Assembly: GCA_902520885.1 (NCBI GenBank)
Contig: CABYPW010000015.1
Span: 1-52,568, forward strand
Source of the DNA: an uncultured SAR116 cluster alpha proteobacterium
Lineage (GTDB): Bacteria > Pseudomonadota > Alphaproteobacteria > Puniceispirillales > Puniceispirillaceae
Reading direction: 5' to 3'
Length of the DNA stretch: 52,568 nt
In this document: positions 45,123 through 52,568 of the stretch, piece by piece
Layout: every line of letters starts with the position of its first letter
Numbering within the stretch: position 1 is the first letter of the stretch
Made by a program: the position numbers and the translations under genes
Notes under the pieces: model-generated
The model's database searches: none
What the model saw: only the letters and a program-made list of their open reading frames with translations
What the model was told of the DNA's origin: nothing

Positions 45123-45893
45123 TTAATCTGCTGTCCAGCCTCCGTCTATAAGCAAAGATGTACCCGTTATCATCGCACTTGCATCAGAGGCCAGAAAAAC
45201 AACCGCTCCCATAATATCCTCAATCTCAGCAACACGGCCTAGTTTTATTTTACTTTCTATCCATTTCTTTCTTTCTGGATTGGCAAAGGTAGACTGACTA
45301 AGCGCAGTTCTAACAAATGTTGGACAAATCGTATTTACTCTGATTTGGTGAAAACCCCATTCGATTGACTGTGATTTTGTATATCCCTCTGCTGCGTGCT
45401 TCGTTGCACAATAAACTGCTCTGTCAATGCCACCCACAACTGCCATCTGAGAAGAAATAGTCATCAAAGAACCTGGCTTGCCAGCTTCGATTAATTTTTT
45501 AGCAACGGCTTGATTCAAAAAGTATCCCGCTTTTATATTGAGTTCGCTAACTGCGTCAAAATCTTCAATAGTTGTATCCAAGCTTGCACTGTGCCGAGCC
45601 ATTCCAGCGCTATTTACCAATATATCAAACGGAAGTTCATTTTCTATCATTAGTTTAGTTGCATTTACGTCCGTAACATCCAAAGGACGGGCAGTTGCAT
45701 CCCAACCCTCAGATATCATCTGTTTTTGTAATTCCTCTAAAGTATCTTTTGAGCGAGCGACCAGAGTGACCGCAGCACCTGCCTCGCATAATGCTACTGC
45801 ACACCCAACCCCAATACCCGAAGAGGCTCCAGCAACCAAAGCCCTTTTTCCTGCTAAATTGAAGGAAGGTGTGCGTGGAAGTGATGAGTCCAT
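45123..45893 (-). CDS. Short-chain dehydrogenase, possibly sulfopropanediol 2-dehydrogenase (HpsO-like)
   Basis: A 256-residue classical SDR. The cofactor loop VAGASSGIGVGCAVALCEAG, NSAGMARH, the catalytic Ser in MTISSQMAVVGG and YCATKHAAEGYTKS (Y-x3-K) are present, with DGGWTAD at the C-terminus. It lies 14 bases downstream of the HpsN-type gene. In known sulfopropanediol clusters an SDR (HpsO) oxidises one enantiomer at C2, which makes that role attractive here, but SDR substrates cannot be read from motifs. Confidence 0.85.
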   Translation of the reverse strand: MDSSLPRTPSFNLAGKRALVAGASSGIGVGCAVALCEAGAAVTLVARSKDTLEELQKQMISEGWDATARPLDVTDVNATKLMIENELPFDILVNSAGMARHSASLDTTIEDFDAVSELNIKAGYFLNQAVAKKLIEAGKPGSLMTISSQMAVVGGIDRAVYCATKHAAEGYTKSQSIEWGFHQIRVNTICPTFVRTALSQSTFANPERKKWIESKIKLGRVAEIEDIMGAVVFLASDASAMITGTSLLIDGGWTAD

Positions 45894-45907
45894 CTTATTT
45901 TCCTCTA

Positions 45908-47218
45908 TTATTGTGCTGCATCGCCATAACCAACATTTTTACCACCATATCGTCTCACCCGAATATTACATTGTTCAGCGTGGCCAACAAATCCCTCCAA
46001 GATACATAATCTAGAACCATACGCACCAATATGGGCTGCTGCTTCATCTGTTAAAATCTTCTGATAGGAATGTGTTTTTAAAAATTTACCAACCCACAAG
46101 CCGCCTGTATATCTGCCTGCCTTTTTGGTTGGTAATGTATGGTTTGTTCCAATCACCTTGTCACCATTTGCAACATTTGTACGAGGGCCCAAGAATAAAG
46201 CGCCATAGCAAGTCATTTTTTCTAAAAACCAATCATCTCTTTCTGTCATTACCTGAACGTGCTCTGAAGCTATTTCATCTGCCATTTTTAACATCTCATC
46301 ATAAGTGTCACAGACTATAACTTCTCCATAATCTCGCCAACTAACTGAAGCAGTGTCGGCAGTTGGCAAAATAGTAAGCAATCGATCTATTTCCTCCAAA
46401 GTATCCTGAGCAAGTTTATCTGAATTTGTTAGAAGAACTGCTGGAGAATTATAACCATGCTCAGCTTGACCTAGTAAATCTGTCGCACACATCTCAGCAT
46501 CTACCGTCTCGTCCGCAATTACCATAGTTTCGGTTGGCCCAGCGAATAGATCGATGCCAACTTTCCCGAATAATTGTCTTTTAGCTTCGGCGACAAAAGC
46601 GTTTCCTGGCCCCACTAGCATATGAACTGGCTCAATAGTCTCTGTTCCAAGCGCCATTGCTCCAATTCCCTGCATGCCCCCAAGAACATATATTTCATGT
46701 GCACCACCCATATGCATGGCTGCAATGACAGCAGGGTTGGGCTTCCCCTGAAAAGGAGGCGTTGATGCAACAATACGTGGCACCCCAGCTACCGATGCGG
46801 TCAGAATGGACATGTGTGCCGAGGCAACCATCGGGAACTTTCCAGCAGGCACATAACATCCGACAGACTGAACTGGAATATTCTTATGCCCCAAAATTAC
46901 CCCAGGCAAAGTCTCAACTTCAATATCTTGCATGGATGCAAGTTGTGCCTCTGCAAATTTTCTTACCTGTGTTTGAGCAAATTTTATATCTTCTAAATCT
47001 CTCTCTGACACTTCTGAAATAAGCCTTTGAATTTCGCTTTTAGACAGACGATACGAATCAGGAGAATAATCATCAAATTTCTCTGCAAGCTCTCGAACAG
47101 CAGCATCTCCTCTGGTTTCAATATCTTTAAGTGTTACCTCTACAATTTGGCGAACCTTAGCATCATCTTCGGATCGCTCTAAAGCCGATTTACCTTCTTT
47201 AATATACCTTATCGCCAT
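45908..47218 (-). CDS. hpsN: Histidinol dehydrogenase-family enzyme, HpsN-type (sulfopropanediol dehydrogenase)
   Basis: A 436-residue zinc- and NAD-dependent dehydrogenase of the HisD family. Zinc ligands (Q251, H254 in LLGQAEHG; D353; H413) and the catalytic Glu/His pair (E319, H320 in ASEHVQVM) are kept. The stretch 355-382 ([18 protein letters not shown], then LWVGKFLKT) differs from the GPNHVLPT form of true HisD. It matches, as I recall, the HpsN branch that oxidises 2,3-dihydroxypropane-1-sulfonate to sulfolactate. No his genes adjoin; instead SDR, YtoQ and a TRAP-type binding protein do. AAGGAG precedes the ATG. A true HisD remains possible. Confidence 0.7.
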   Translation of the reverse strand: MAIRYIKEGKSALERSEDDAKVRQIVEVTLKDIETRGDAAVRELAEKFDDYSPDSYRLSKSEIQRLISEVSERDLEDIKFAQTQVRKFAEAQLASMQDIEVETLPGVILGHKNIPVQSVGCYVPAGKFPMVASAHMSILTASVAGVPRIVASTPPFQGKPNPAVIAAMHMGGAHEIYVLGGMQGIGAMALGTETIEPVHMLVGPGNAFVAEAKRQLFGKVGIDLFAGPTETMVIADETVDAEMCATDLLGQAEHGYNSPAVLLTNSDKLAQDTLEEIDRLLTILPTADTASVSWRDYGEVIVCDTYDEMLKMADEIASEHVQVMTERDDWFLEKMTCYGALFLGPRTNVANGDKVIGTNHTLPTKKAGRYTGGLWVGKFLKTHSYQKILTDEAAAHIGAYGSRLCILEGFVGHAEQCNIRVRRYGGKNVGYGDAAQ

Positions 47219-47273
47219 TATAACTCCTTGGTTTTCTGAAACTACTTATGCAATAACACATTGTTTATGTTAC

Positions 47274-47723
47274 TCACAAAGCACCATTTATTACATAGTT
47301 AAGAATTTTAGTAATTTGCTCTGGCGTATCGACTACCGCTAACGCTGCGCCATCGATTTCCTTTAGTGCGTGCTGATGTTCAGGACCATGCATCACTATA
47401 AGAGGTTTGCCAAGAGCCGCAGCATATCCAGCATCAAAAGCAGCGTTCCATTGTTTGTACTTGTCACCAAATCGAACTACAACAATGTCAGCCTGCTCCA
47501 AGTGCGTGCGCGTTCTGATGGCATTAAGTTTTGCTCCTTTATGGTCATGCCAGAATTTAGAGTCTTCTGAACCCATAATTTTTACACCACAGTCATCAGA
47601 TGCTCCATGGTCTGTTACAGGAGAGGTAAATGAAACAGAAAGTTCTGCCGCTGCAGCCTGTGCCTCGATTATATCACGCCAATCAGTGTGAATTTCTCCA
47701 GATAGATAAACTGTCCAATGCAT
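47274..47723 (-). CDS. YtoQ family protein
   Basis: A 149-residue protein matching YtoQ, with a start MHWTVYLSGEIHTDWRD, central ADIVVVRFGDKYKQWNAAFD and AGYAAALGKPLIV. The fold resembles nucleoside 2-deoxyribosyltransferases, and the FGDKY...AAFDAGYAAALGKP segment fits that superfamily's active-site region. Function is unknown. It leads the minus-strand ytoQ-hpsN-SDR set (54 bases before hpsN) with a strong GGAGG site at its start. Confidence 0.8.
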   Translation of the reverse strand: MHWTVYLSGEIHTDWRDIIEAQAAAAELSVSFTSPVTDHGASDDCGVKIMGSEDSKFWHDHKGAKLNAIRTRTHLEQADIVVVRFGDKYKQWNAAFDAGYAAALGKPLIVMHGPEHQHALKEIDGAALAVVDTPEQITKILNYVINGAL

Positions 47724-47736
47724 TTATTTCCTCCTA

Positions 47737-47759
47737 ATAATATTTTTAAATAATATTAT
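47737..47759. promoter_or_regulatory. Inverted repeat upstream of ytoQ
   Basis: ATAATATT 47737-47744 and AATATTAT 47752-47759 form a perfect 8-bp inverted repeat with a 7-base spacer, 14 bases before the ytoQ start in the divergent region shared with the binding-protein gene. It could be an operator, but AT-only repeats arise easily here. Confidence 0.25.
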
Positions 47760-47939
47760 ATCATATATTGCCAATAAAATGAGTAAAGTCAGAGAATAAA
47801 TTGAGGTACTATTGCATATGATGGAACTACGTTAAACAATTGCAAGCAAGAATAAAACTGAATGTTTCTAATTTGTCTGTTACAATAATTCTCATTGAAT
47901 ATAGAGCTTAGCTACCAGGGTAATGTAAAGGTTTAGAAC

Positions 47940-48863
47940 ATGAAAAAATTTCAAATTATTTTGGCAGGCTATGGGCCTGAACATACTTCATTTTCAAAGT
48001 CTCTTAAAATTATGGGAAACAAACTTGTAAAGCAGTTCCCTGATTTAGTAGACGTAAAATATGTTTATAATGTTATGGACCTTGGCTATAAATCTGAAGA
48101 TATATTATGGATGACAGATCAAGGCATCTTAACTGTAACCTATCAGTCAACTAGTTATCTAACTGATGATGTGCCGGAACTAGGTTTTGTAGACCTTCCC
48201 TTTTTATTTAGAGATAATGCTCATGCCAGAAGTGCAATGGATGGAAAACTTGGTCGATACCTTACCAATAAAATAGAGGATAGAAAGAATTACAAAATAC
48301 TCGGCTATTTGGAAAACGGTTTTCGCCAGATATCAAATTCTTCGCACATGATCAAAAAGCCTGATGATATGAAGGGCATGAAAATAAGAGTTTTGCCAAG
48401 TGAAGTTCATTCCCGTTTCTTTGAACTTTTGGGTGCAGTGCCAATGCGAATGGATCTCACCCAAGCAATTAGCGATATTCAAAATGGTACGCTTGACGCA
48501 CAAGAAAATCCGTACACAAATACAACTACATATGGCGTGCATCAATATCATAAACATCATACAGTCTCGAATCACTTCTATATTTCAAGGGCTATAATGT
48601 GCAACAGAACCCAATTTTATGATTGGCCAGAGCAGTTAAAACAAGCAATTATAGCGTCCGCAGATGAGGCCATTCATTGGCAACGAAATCAAATAGAAAC
48701 GGATGTGAAAGAGGCAGAAAAATTAATCCTCGATGCTGCAGGTCAAATACATAATCTTACAGTTGAGGAAACTGCACTATTCAAAGAAAAAATAGAACCC
48801 TTATATAGTGACGCACGAGAACAATTCGGTGATATACCTTTTGATCTTCTCGAGAATAACTGA
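47940..48863 (+). CDS. TRAP-type (DctP-like) solute-binding protein lacking a signal peptide
   Basis: A 307-residue DctP-fold protein. The core family pattern DDMKGMKIRVLPSEVHSRFF, ELLGAVPMRMDLTQAI and LDAQENPYTNTTTY is clear, including the Arg (in KIRV) that grips carboxylates in TRAP binding proteins. The start reads MKKFQIILAGYGPEHTS with no hydrophobic export segment, and an in-frame TAG (47934-47936) just upstream of the ATG rules out a longer N-terminus. AAAGG lies 8 bases before the ATG. No dctQ or dctM gene is present. A cytoplasmic ligand sensor or non-transport role is possible. Confidence 0.85.
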   Translation: MKKFQIILAGYGPEHTSFSKSLKIMGNKLVKQFPDLVDVKYVYNVMDLGYKSEDILWMTDQGILTVTYQSTSYLTDDVPELGFVDLPFLFRDNAHARSAMDGKLGRYLTNKIEDRKNYKILGYLENGFRQISNSSHMIKKPDDMKGMKIRVLPSEVHSRFFELLGAVPMRMDLTQAISDIQNGTLDAQENPYTNTTTYGVHQYHKHHTVSNHFYISRAIMCNRTQFYDWPEQLKQAIIASADEAIHWQRNQIETDVKEAEKLILDAAGQIHNLTVEETALFKEKIEPLYSDAREQFGDIPFDLLENN

Positions 48864-48920
48864 ACACATAAATCTATTTTTGACCTATAAATTAACAAAG
48901 ATAGTAGTTCTTTTTTGTTT

Positions 48921-50546
48921 TCAATGAATTAAAGATAATTTATTCCTATCCTCTGGAATGTCGATGTCTTCTGCAATCTGCATTTTTTCCCAGCTAACAC
49001 CATTAATTGCTGACAAATATGCTGAAAGAATTTGTCTGCCTCCCTGGTCACCAGATATATTCTGTAATTCATCAAAAAACGCTTTTCCCCAAATCACTGG
49101 GTTTGAACGCTCTCCATTTATAAGCGGCAGTGTTATTCGAGTTTCTGGCTTTGGTAATAAGTTATGTGATTCTATGAGCCGGTCAATTAATTCAGCTGTG
49201 ACAAATGGCATATCTGCTAAGCCTATTAAAGCCGAGTCATACTGTTCAGGCAAATTTTCAATAGCAACCGTAACTGAGCTTGCTTGACCTGTCTCATAGC
49301 TCGGATTGTGGATAAATTTAACATTGAGTCCTGTAAGTGCTCGCCTTACCTCTTTTTCTTGAAATCCTGTAACAACAAATAAATTATCAATTTTTGAATT
49401 TAGAAAAGTTTTTACAATCCAACTTATCATTGTCATGCCATTATTTAATGGAAGAAGAAGTTTATTCTCGACTCCCATCCGAGTTGAGCTGCCTGCTGCG
49501 AGAATAATGCCTGCAATCTTGTTTTCTGTAGAACTATTTTTATGAATTAACTTTCTAGGCAAAGGACGAGACGCTATATCTGCAAGTAGGCCGCCAACGG
49601 CCATACCAGATAATTCCGATTTATCTAACTTGACCCCAGCAAGTGTTTTCTGAAGCAACCAATCAAGTCCATTTAATTTTGAAGACCGAGCACAGCCAGG
49701 CATTCCAAGTACAACCATACCATCCCATTCTCCAACCATAGAAAGATTACCTGGATCAACAGGAAGACCAATATGAATTATTTCACCCCCAACCAATCTA
49801 AGGGCTTCCGGCAGAACATCCAACCTATCTGCTATGGCCGATGCTCCACATAACAGGAATGCTTGAGCGCCCTGCTCTCTTGCCCTAATCATAGCTTTGC
49901 TAACATTCATAGAAGTGTGATCTACAATCTGACAATCTACAAGAGCGCAATCTAATTGTGCCAATCTAGCCCTAGTAACATTTTCAGTTGCAATTAATAT
50001 TGATGACTTCGTGTCTTCAAACTTTGTTTGTATAAGGCTAAAATTTAGGGAAATAAGATTTTGACATGACAAAAGAACACTACCGGCAATAAGTTTTAAT
50101 GCCTCATCGATGGAGTTTTGCGACACCGCATATGGTATAATCTTCAATGTGGCTAACATCTGACCTTTTACAAGTAGTTGGTCAGGAAGAACCGTGGCAA
50201 ACGTGATTGCTTCGTCAATTTCATTTAGACGTTTTATTTTTTCAACATCTAATCTTGCAATACTCAATTTCTCTGCAATAAAATTTACCCTCCCAGTTGC
50301 TGGTGCGGATAACTGGAAACCTATTTTTTTAAATGCGTTTGAAAGTAATTTTGCAGCCAAATTTTCATCAACATCTCCTTCTTCAAGACTCGCAACTAAT
50401 ATAGAAGTAATTCCTACTGAACGAAGTTTTTGAATATGAGCTTTTGATAGGCTTGTACCCTTAGGTAATTTTCCATCAGGTAATTTTACAGAATGTACCA
50501 GCAAATCCCCTATACATTTGCTAATAGGTTTTTCGCCAAACTTCAT
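48921..50546 (-). CDS. Molybdopterin-binding / MobA-like nucleotidyltransferase fusion (MocA-type)
   Basis: A 541-residue two-domain protein. Residues about 160-320 form a MoaB/MoeA-like molybdopterin-binding domain (SMNVSKAMIRAREQGAQAFL, GGEIIHIGLPVDPGNLSMVG). From about 345 a MobA/MocA-type nucleotidyltransferase begins (AGIILAAGSSTRMGVENKLL) with VVTGFQE, HNPSYETGQASSV and GLADMPFVTAELIDRL. Such fusions in alphaproteobacteria are thought to make the cytosine dinucleotide cofactor for xanthine-dehydrogenase-family enzymes. No such enzyme is adjacent. It lies 10 kb from the moa operon. Confidence 0.88.
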   Translation of the reverse strand: MKFGEKPISKCIGDLLVHSVKLPDGKLPKGTSLSKAHIQKLRSVGITSILVASLEEGDVDENLAAKLLSNAFKKIGFQLSAPATGRVNFIAEKLSIARLDVEKIKRLNEIDEAITFATVLPDQLLVKGQMLATLKIIPYAVSQNSIDEALKLIAGSVLLSCQNLISLNFSLIQTKFEDTKSSILIATENVTRARLAQLDCALVDCQIVDHTSMNVSKAMIRAREQGAQAFLLCGASAIADRLDVLPEALRLVGGEIIHIGLPVDPGNLSMVGEWDGMVVLGMPGCARSSKLNGLDWLLQKTLAGVKLDKSELSGMAVGGLLADIASRPLPRKLIHKNSSTENKIAGIILAAGSSTRMGVENKLLLPLNNGMTMISWIVKTFLNSKIDNLFVVTGFQEKEVRRALTGLNVKFIHNPSYETGQASSVTVAIENLPEQYDSALIGLADMPFVTAELIDRLIESHNLLPKPETRITLPLINGERSNPVIWGKAFFDELQNISGDQGGRQILSAYLSAINGVSWEKMQIAEDIDIPEDRNKLSLIH

Positions 50547-50716
50547 CTAATCTTCCTATCCTTCTTGAGGAATTGCTATTAGCTTTATGGGCAAGCAAAA
50601 ATCCATCGCTCTGATTCCTTATTTGACACATTCTTCGAGTTACTGTCTAGATGAAAGCGCATCTTTATAAATACATAAGAATTTGAGCTTTAACATAATA
50701 TGCGTGCAAAAATTTA

Positions 50717-50726
50717 ATGTTAACAT
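50717..50726. promoter_or_regulatory. Palindrome upstream of the Ldh-family gene
   Basis: ATGTTAACAT is a perfect 10-base dyad 30 bases before the ATG of the Ldh-type dehydrogenase, in the 210-base divergent region shared with the MocA-like gene. TTAACATA also occurs about 30 bases further upstream. A GntR- or similar operator is possible, without further support. Confidence 0.25.
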
Positions 50727-50756
50727 ATTAAGCATTGAGCATTAGGATACCTTTTT

Positions 50757-51806
50757 ATGAAACATGTAATATCAACGCAGAGCCTTTTTTTATTTATCAA
50801 ATCAGCATTATTAGCAAAAGGTTTTACAAAAAAAAATGCTGAAATAACAGCAGACTTGATGGTACAAGCAGATATATCAGGTCAAGATGGTCACGGTATT
50901 TTCAGACTTCCTCAATATATTAAAAGACTACAAGAAGGCGGAATGAACCCAAAACCAAAATTTAAGATACTCTCTCAAAGAACTGCTACTGCTTTAATTG
51001 ACGGTGATAATGGAATTGGCCATCTAGTGATGCGTCATGCAGCTGACATTGCTATTAAGAAAGCTCGGAGAAGCGGAGTATCTTGGGTTGGAGCAAGAAT
51101 GTCAAATCATGCTGGTCCAGCGGCATTGTATACTAAATACGTTCTTGATAATGGCCTGATTGGAATTTATGTAGCAGTTGGAAGCGCAAATCATATGCCG
51201 CCATGGGGTGGAACTGACCTGTTATTAAGCACGAATCCAATATCTATCGCTATTCCATCTGGTTTAAATCCTCCAATCATTCTTGATATGGCAACGACAG
51301 TTGCTGCGTATGGAAAAGTAAAAACATTAATTCAATCAGGTGGAAAGATGCCAGAGGGATGGATGATTGATAAACAAGGAAACCCTTTAACAGACCCCAC
51401 TAAATCGAAGGACGGTTTTTTACTTCCTATAGGAGGACCCAAGGGATATGGATTGTCTCTAATTTTTGGTATTTTAGCGGGCACTCTAAATAATGCAGCT
51501 TTTGGCAGAGACGTTATTGACTTTAACTCTGATCACAAAACTATTACTAACACAGGTCAATTTATAATTGCATTGGATATAGAGGCCTTTATGGACCTTG
51601 AACTATTTAAATCACAGATAGACAATGTGTGGAAAGAAATGAAATCCTCTGAAAAGTTGCCAGGCATATCTGAAATCCGGCTTCCTGGAGAGAATTTAGC
51701 TAAAACAATTAAAAAGAGAACGTCTTTAGGAATTGAAATACCAGCTCCATTATTTTCCAAGCTCAAACAAATTGCAGATGAATTATCCATTCCTGAGCTA
51801 ACCTAA
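50757..51806 (+). CDS. Ldh2/ComC-family NAD(P)-dependent dehydrogenase
   Basis: A 349-residue member of the malate/L-sulfolactate/ureidoglycolate dehydrogenase family, a fold unrelated to classic LDH. Signatures are the early DGHGIFRLPQYIKRLQ, the SNHAGPAALY active-site region, the STNPISIAIP strand and a late GGPKGYGLSLIFGILAG. Substrates in the family include malate, sulfolactate (ComC), ureidoglycolate and 2,3-diketogulonate. Its nearness to the HpsN-type cluster makes sulfolactate a testable option. Confidence 0.86.
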   Translation: MKHVISTQSLFLFIKSALLAKGFTKKNAEITADLMVQADISGQDGHGIFRLPQYIKRLQEGGMNPKPKFKILSQRTATALIDGDNGIGHLVMRHAADIAIKKARRSGVSWVGARMSNHAGPAALYTKYVLDNGLIGIYVAVGSANHMPPWGGTDLLLSTNPISIAIPSGLNPPIILDMATTVAAYGKVKTLIQSGGKMPEGWMIDKQGNPLTDPTKSKDGFLLPIGGPKGYGLSLIFGILAGTLNNAAFGRDVIDFNSDHKTITNTGQFIIALDIEAFMDLELFKSQIDNVWKEMKSSEKLPGISEIRLPGENLAKTIKKRTSLGIEIPAPLFSKLKQIADELSIPELT

Positions 51807-51813
51807 AAACCAA

Positions 51814-51844
51814 ATAAATAGCTGATTTTGAACGAGCTATTTAT
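51814..51844. terminator. Hairpin after the Ldh-family gene
   Basis: ATAAATAGCT 51814-51823 and AGCTATTTAT 51835-51844 form a perfect 10-bp stem with an 11-base loop, starting 8 bases after the stop. It is AT-rich and no T-run follows, so it may work weakly or as an mRNA 3'-end stabiliser. Confidence 0.45.
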
Positions 51845-52192
51845 CTGATAAATGACTATTACCTTGATTTTCCTTTTTTATGAAATTTAGTAGCCAATTC
51901 GCTGTATATATTAATTTTTCATCAGCTATATAATTCCCAACATGCCATTAAATCGTTATCTGTTGAATTAATCGAATTTAAGCAAGCATGGATAACTTAA
52001 ATTGATGTTAACTAACATAGACGTATTTTTAATAATATTTCTGATGCAGAAAACATTTAATTTTTTGTCTTTCTCATTCAATCAGACATTCGTTAAAATG
52101 TGGAAAGAACTTATTCTAGCTTGCAGGCCCCATTAAATAAAATCATAGTAAAAAGAAATATACAAAAAAGTAAATATTCTTAAAGTCAATTT
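51845..52192. other. Non-coding stretch before the chrA gene
   Basis: About 350 bases without a convincing gene. Apart from AT-rich tracts I see no clear hairpin or promoter pair. It presumably holds the promoter for the chromate transporter gene. Confidence 0.3.
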
Positions 52193-52568
52193 ATGTCATC
52201 AAAATCTTCTAAAATCAAAAAAAATAAACATCCTACTATAGCCAAAAACCCATTACCCGAAATTAAATCTTTAAATATGTTCTGGGTGTTTTTTAAATTA
52301 GGATTGACTTGCTTTGGTGGTCCAACTGCCCATATTGGATTTTTCTTTAACATGTTTGTTGAACAAAAAAAATGGTTAACGGCTAAGGAATATGCCGAAA
52401 TCGTAAGTTTATGTCAATTTTTACCAGGGCCAACTTCAAGTCAAGTCGGTATGTCAATTGGTCTCAAATGTGGTGGTATTTCCCAAGCTTTTGCTGCCTG
52501 GCTCGGTTTTACATTACCCTCCATGATTATTATGATTGCTGCGGGCTATGGCATTCTGATATTTGATG
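52193..52568 (+). CDS. chrA: Chromate transporter (ChrA family), 5' part
   Basis: The first 125 codons of a CHR-family permease, cut by the window edge. After a polar Lys-rich N-terminus of about 28 residues comes the family motif FFKLGLTCFGGPTAHIGFF, then EYAEIVSLCQFLPGPTSSQV then GMSIGLKCGG with the conserved LPGP, and a membrane helix. The start ATG 52193 is the only one in range. ChrA exports chromate by proton antiport, though many homologues have not been tested. Confidence 0.88.
   Translation, partial: MSSKSSKIKKNKHPTIAKNPLPEIKSLNMFWVFFKLGLTCFGGPTAHIGFFFNMFVEQKKWLTAKEYAEIVSLCQFLPGPTSSQVGMSIGLKCGGISQAFAAWLGFTLPSMIIMIAAGYGILIFD

Noticed and set aside
45538-46014. 158-codon plus-strand frame across the SDR and hpsN-type genes
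   Set aside because: Antisense to two conserved enzymes and across their junction; no motif or ribosome site.
45908-47218. Plain annotation as histidine-pathway hisD
   Set aside because: Neighbours and the late conserved motif fit the HpsN branch better, though a housekeeping HisD cannot be excluded without a phylogeny.
1-52568. tRNA/rRNA genes, CRISPR arrays, insertion sequences, prophage, att sites
   Set aside because: None seen by eye on either strand: no cloverleaf-like blocks, no regularly spaced repeats, no transposase or integrase motif, no terminal inverted repeats.

Overview
This AT-rich window (about one third G+C by eye) looks like the chromosome of a streamlined, free-living marine alphaproteobacterium. 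Gene order supports this: ubiK-lgt-midA-pgeF, DUF1285-nudix-DUF6111-CCA transferase, a petABC cytochrome bc1 operon, and TauE next to a TIGR02186 protein are arrangements typical of that class. Proteorhodopsin beside crtE-crtI-crtB-crtY-blh-idi points to a sunlit-ocean lineage. SAR116 or a low-GC relative fits best, but that placement is inference. I see no insertion sequence, prophage, CRISPR array, tRNA or rRNA.

Layout. 0-4.4 kb: tail of a probable response regulator, an EnvZ-like sensor kinase, then csaA, a TetR-like regulator, proC, a YbjN protein and ubiK on the minus strand. 4.6-11 kb: a plus-strand housekeeping run (lgt, midA, pgeF, prs, rplY, pth, ychF). 11-17.5 kb: a minus-strand run (petC, petB, petA, hemF, CCA transferase, DUF6111, CoA-pyrophosphatase nudix, DUF1285). 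17.8-23.2 kb: TauE exporter with a TIGR02186 protein, universal stress protein, secreted cyclophilin, RarD-like permease, a ferredoxin-reductase-type flavoprotein and a small unknown membrane protein. 23.6-31.1 kb: the light-harvesting locus. 31.5-35.4 kb: lldD-like FMN oxidase, DEAD-box helicase, hisI. 35.4-38.9 kb: molybdenum cofactor operon moaA-mobB-moeA-moaD-moaE. 39-45 kb: a CoA-ester module (CitE-like lyase, MaoC hydratase, GST), ketopantoate-reductase-like protein, SCO, an MBL hydrolase and a FliL-like protein. 45-48.9 kb: an accessory cluster of SDR, an HpsN-type 'histidinol dehydrogenase', YtoQ, and a divergent TRAP-type binding protein without a signal peptide. 48.9-52.6 kb: a MocA-like fusion, an Ldh2/ComC-type dehydrogenase and the start of a ChrA chromate transporter.

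How it works together. The opsin carries the D/T/E proton-pump residues and glutamine at the spectral tuning site, so it should be a blue-absorbing pump. CrtE, CrtB, CrtI and CrtY make beta-carotene, Blh cleaves it to retinal, and type 2 IPP isomerase supplies precursor. A strong intrinsic terminator lies between opsin and crtE, and the opsin leader holds a long hairpin and a perfect palindrome, so opsin and pigment genes are probably expressed at different levels. The 45-49 kb cluster resembles catabolism of the algal sulfonate 2,3-dihydroxypropane-1-sulfonate, but substrate assignment is inference. The points most worth a second look are the opsin leader and terminator, the signal-less TRAP binding protein beside hpsN and ytoQ, and the structured RNA after idi.
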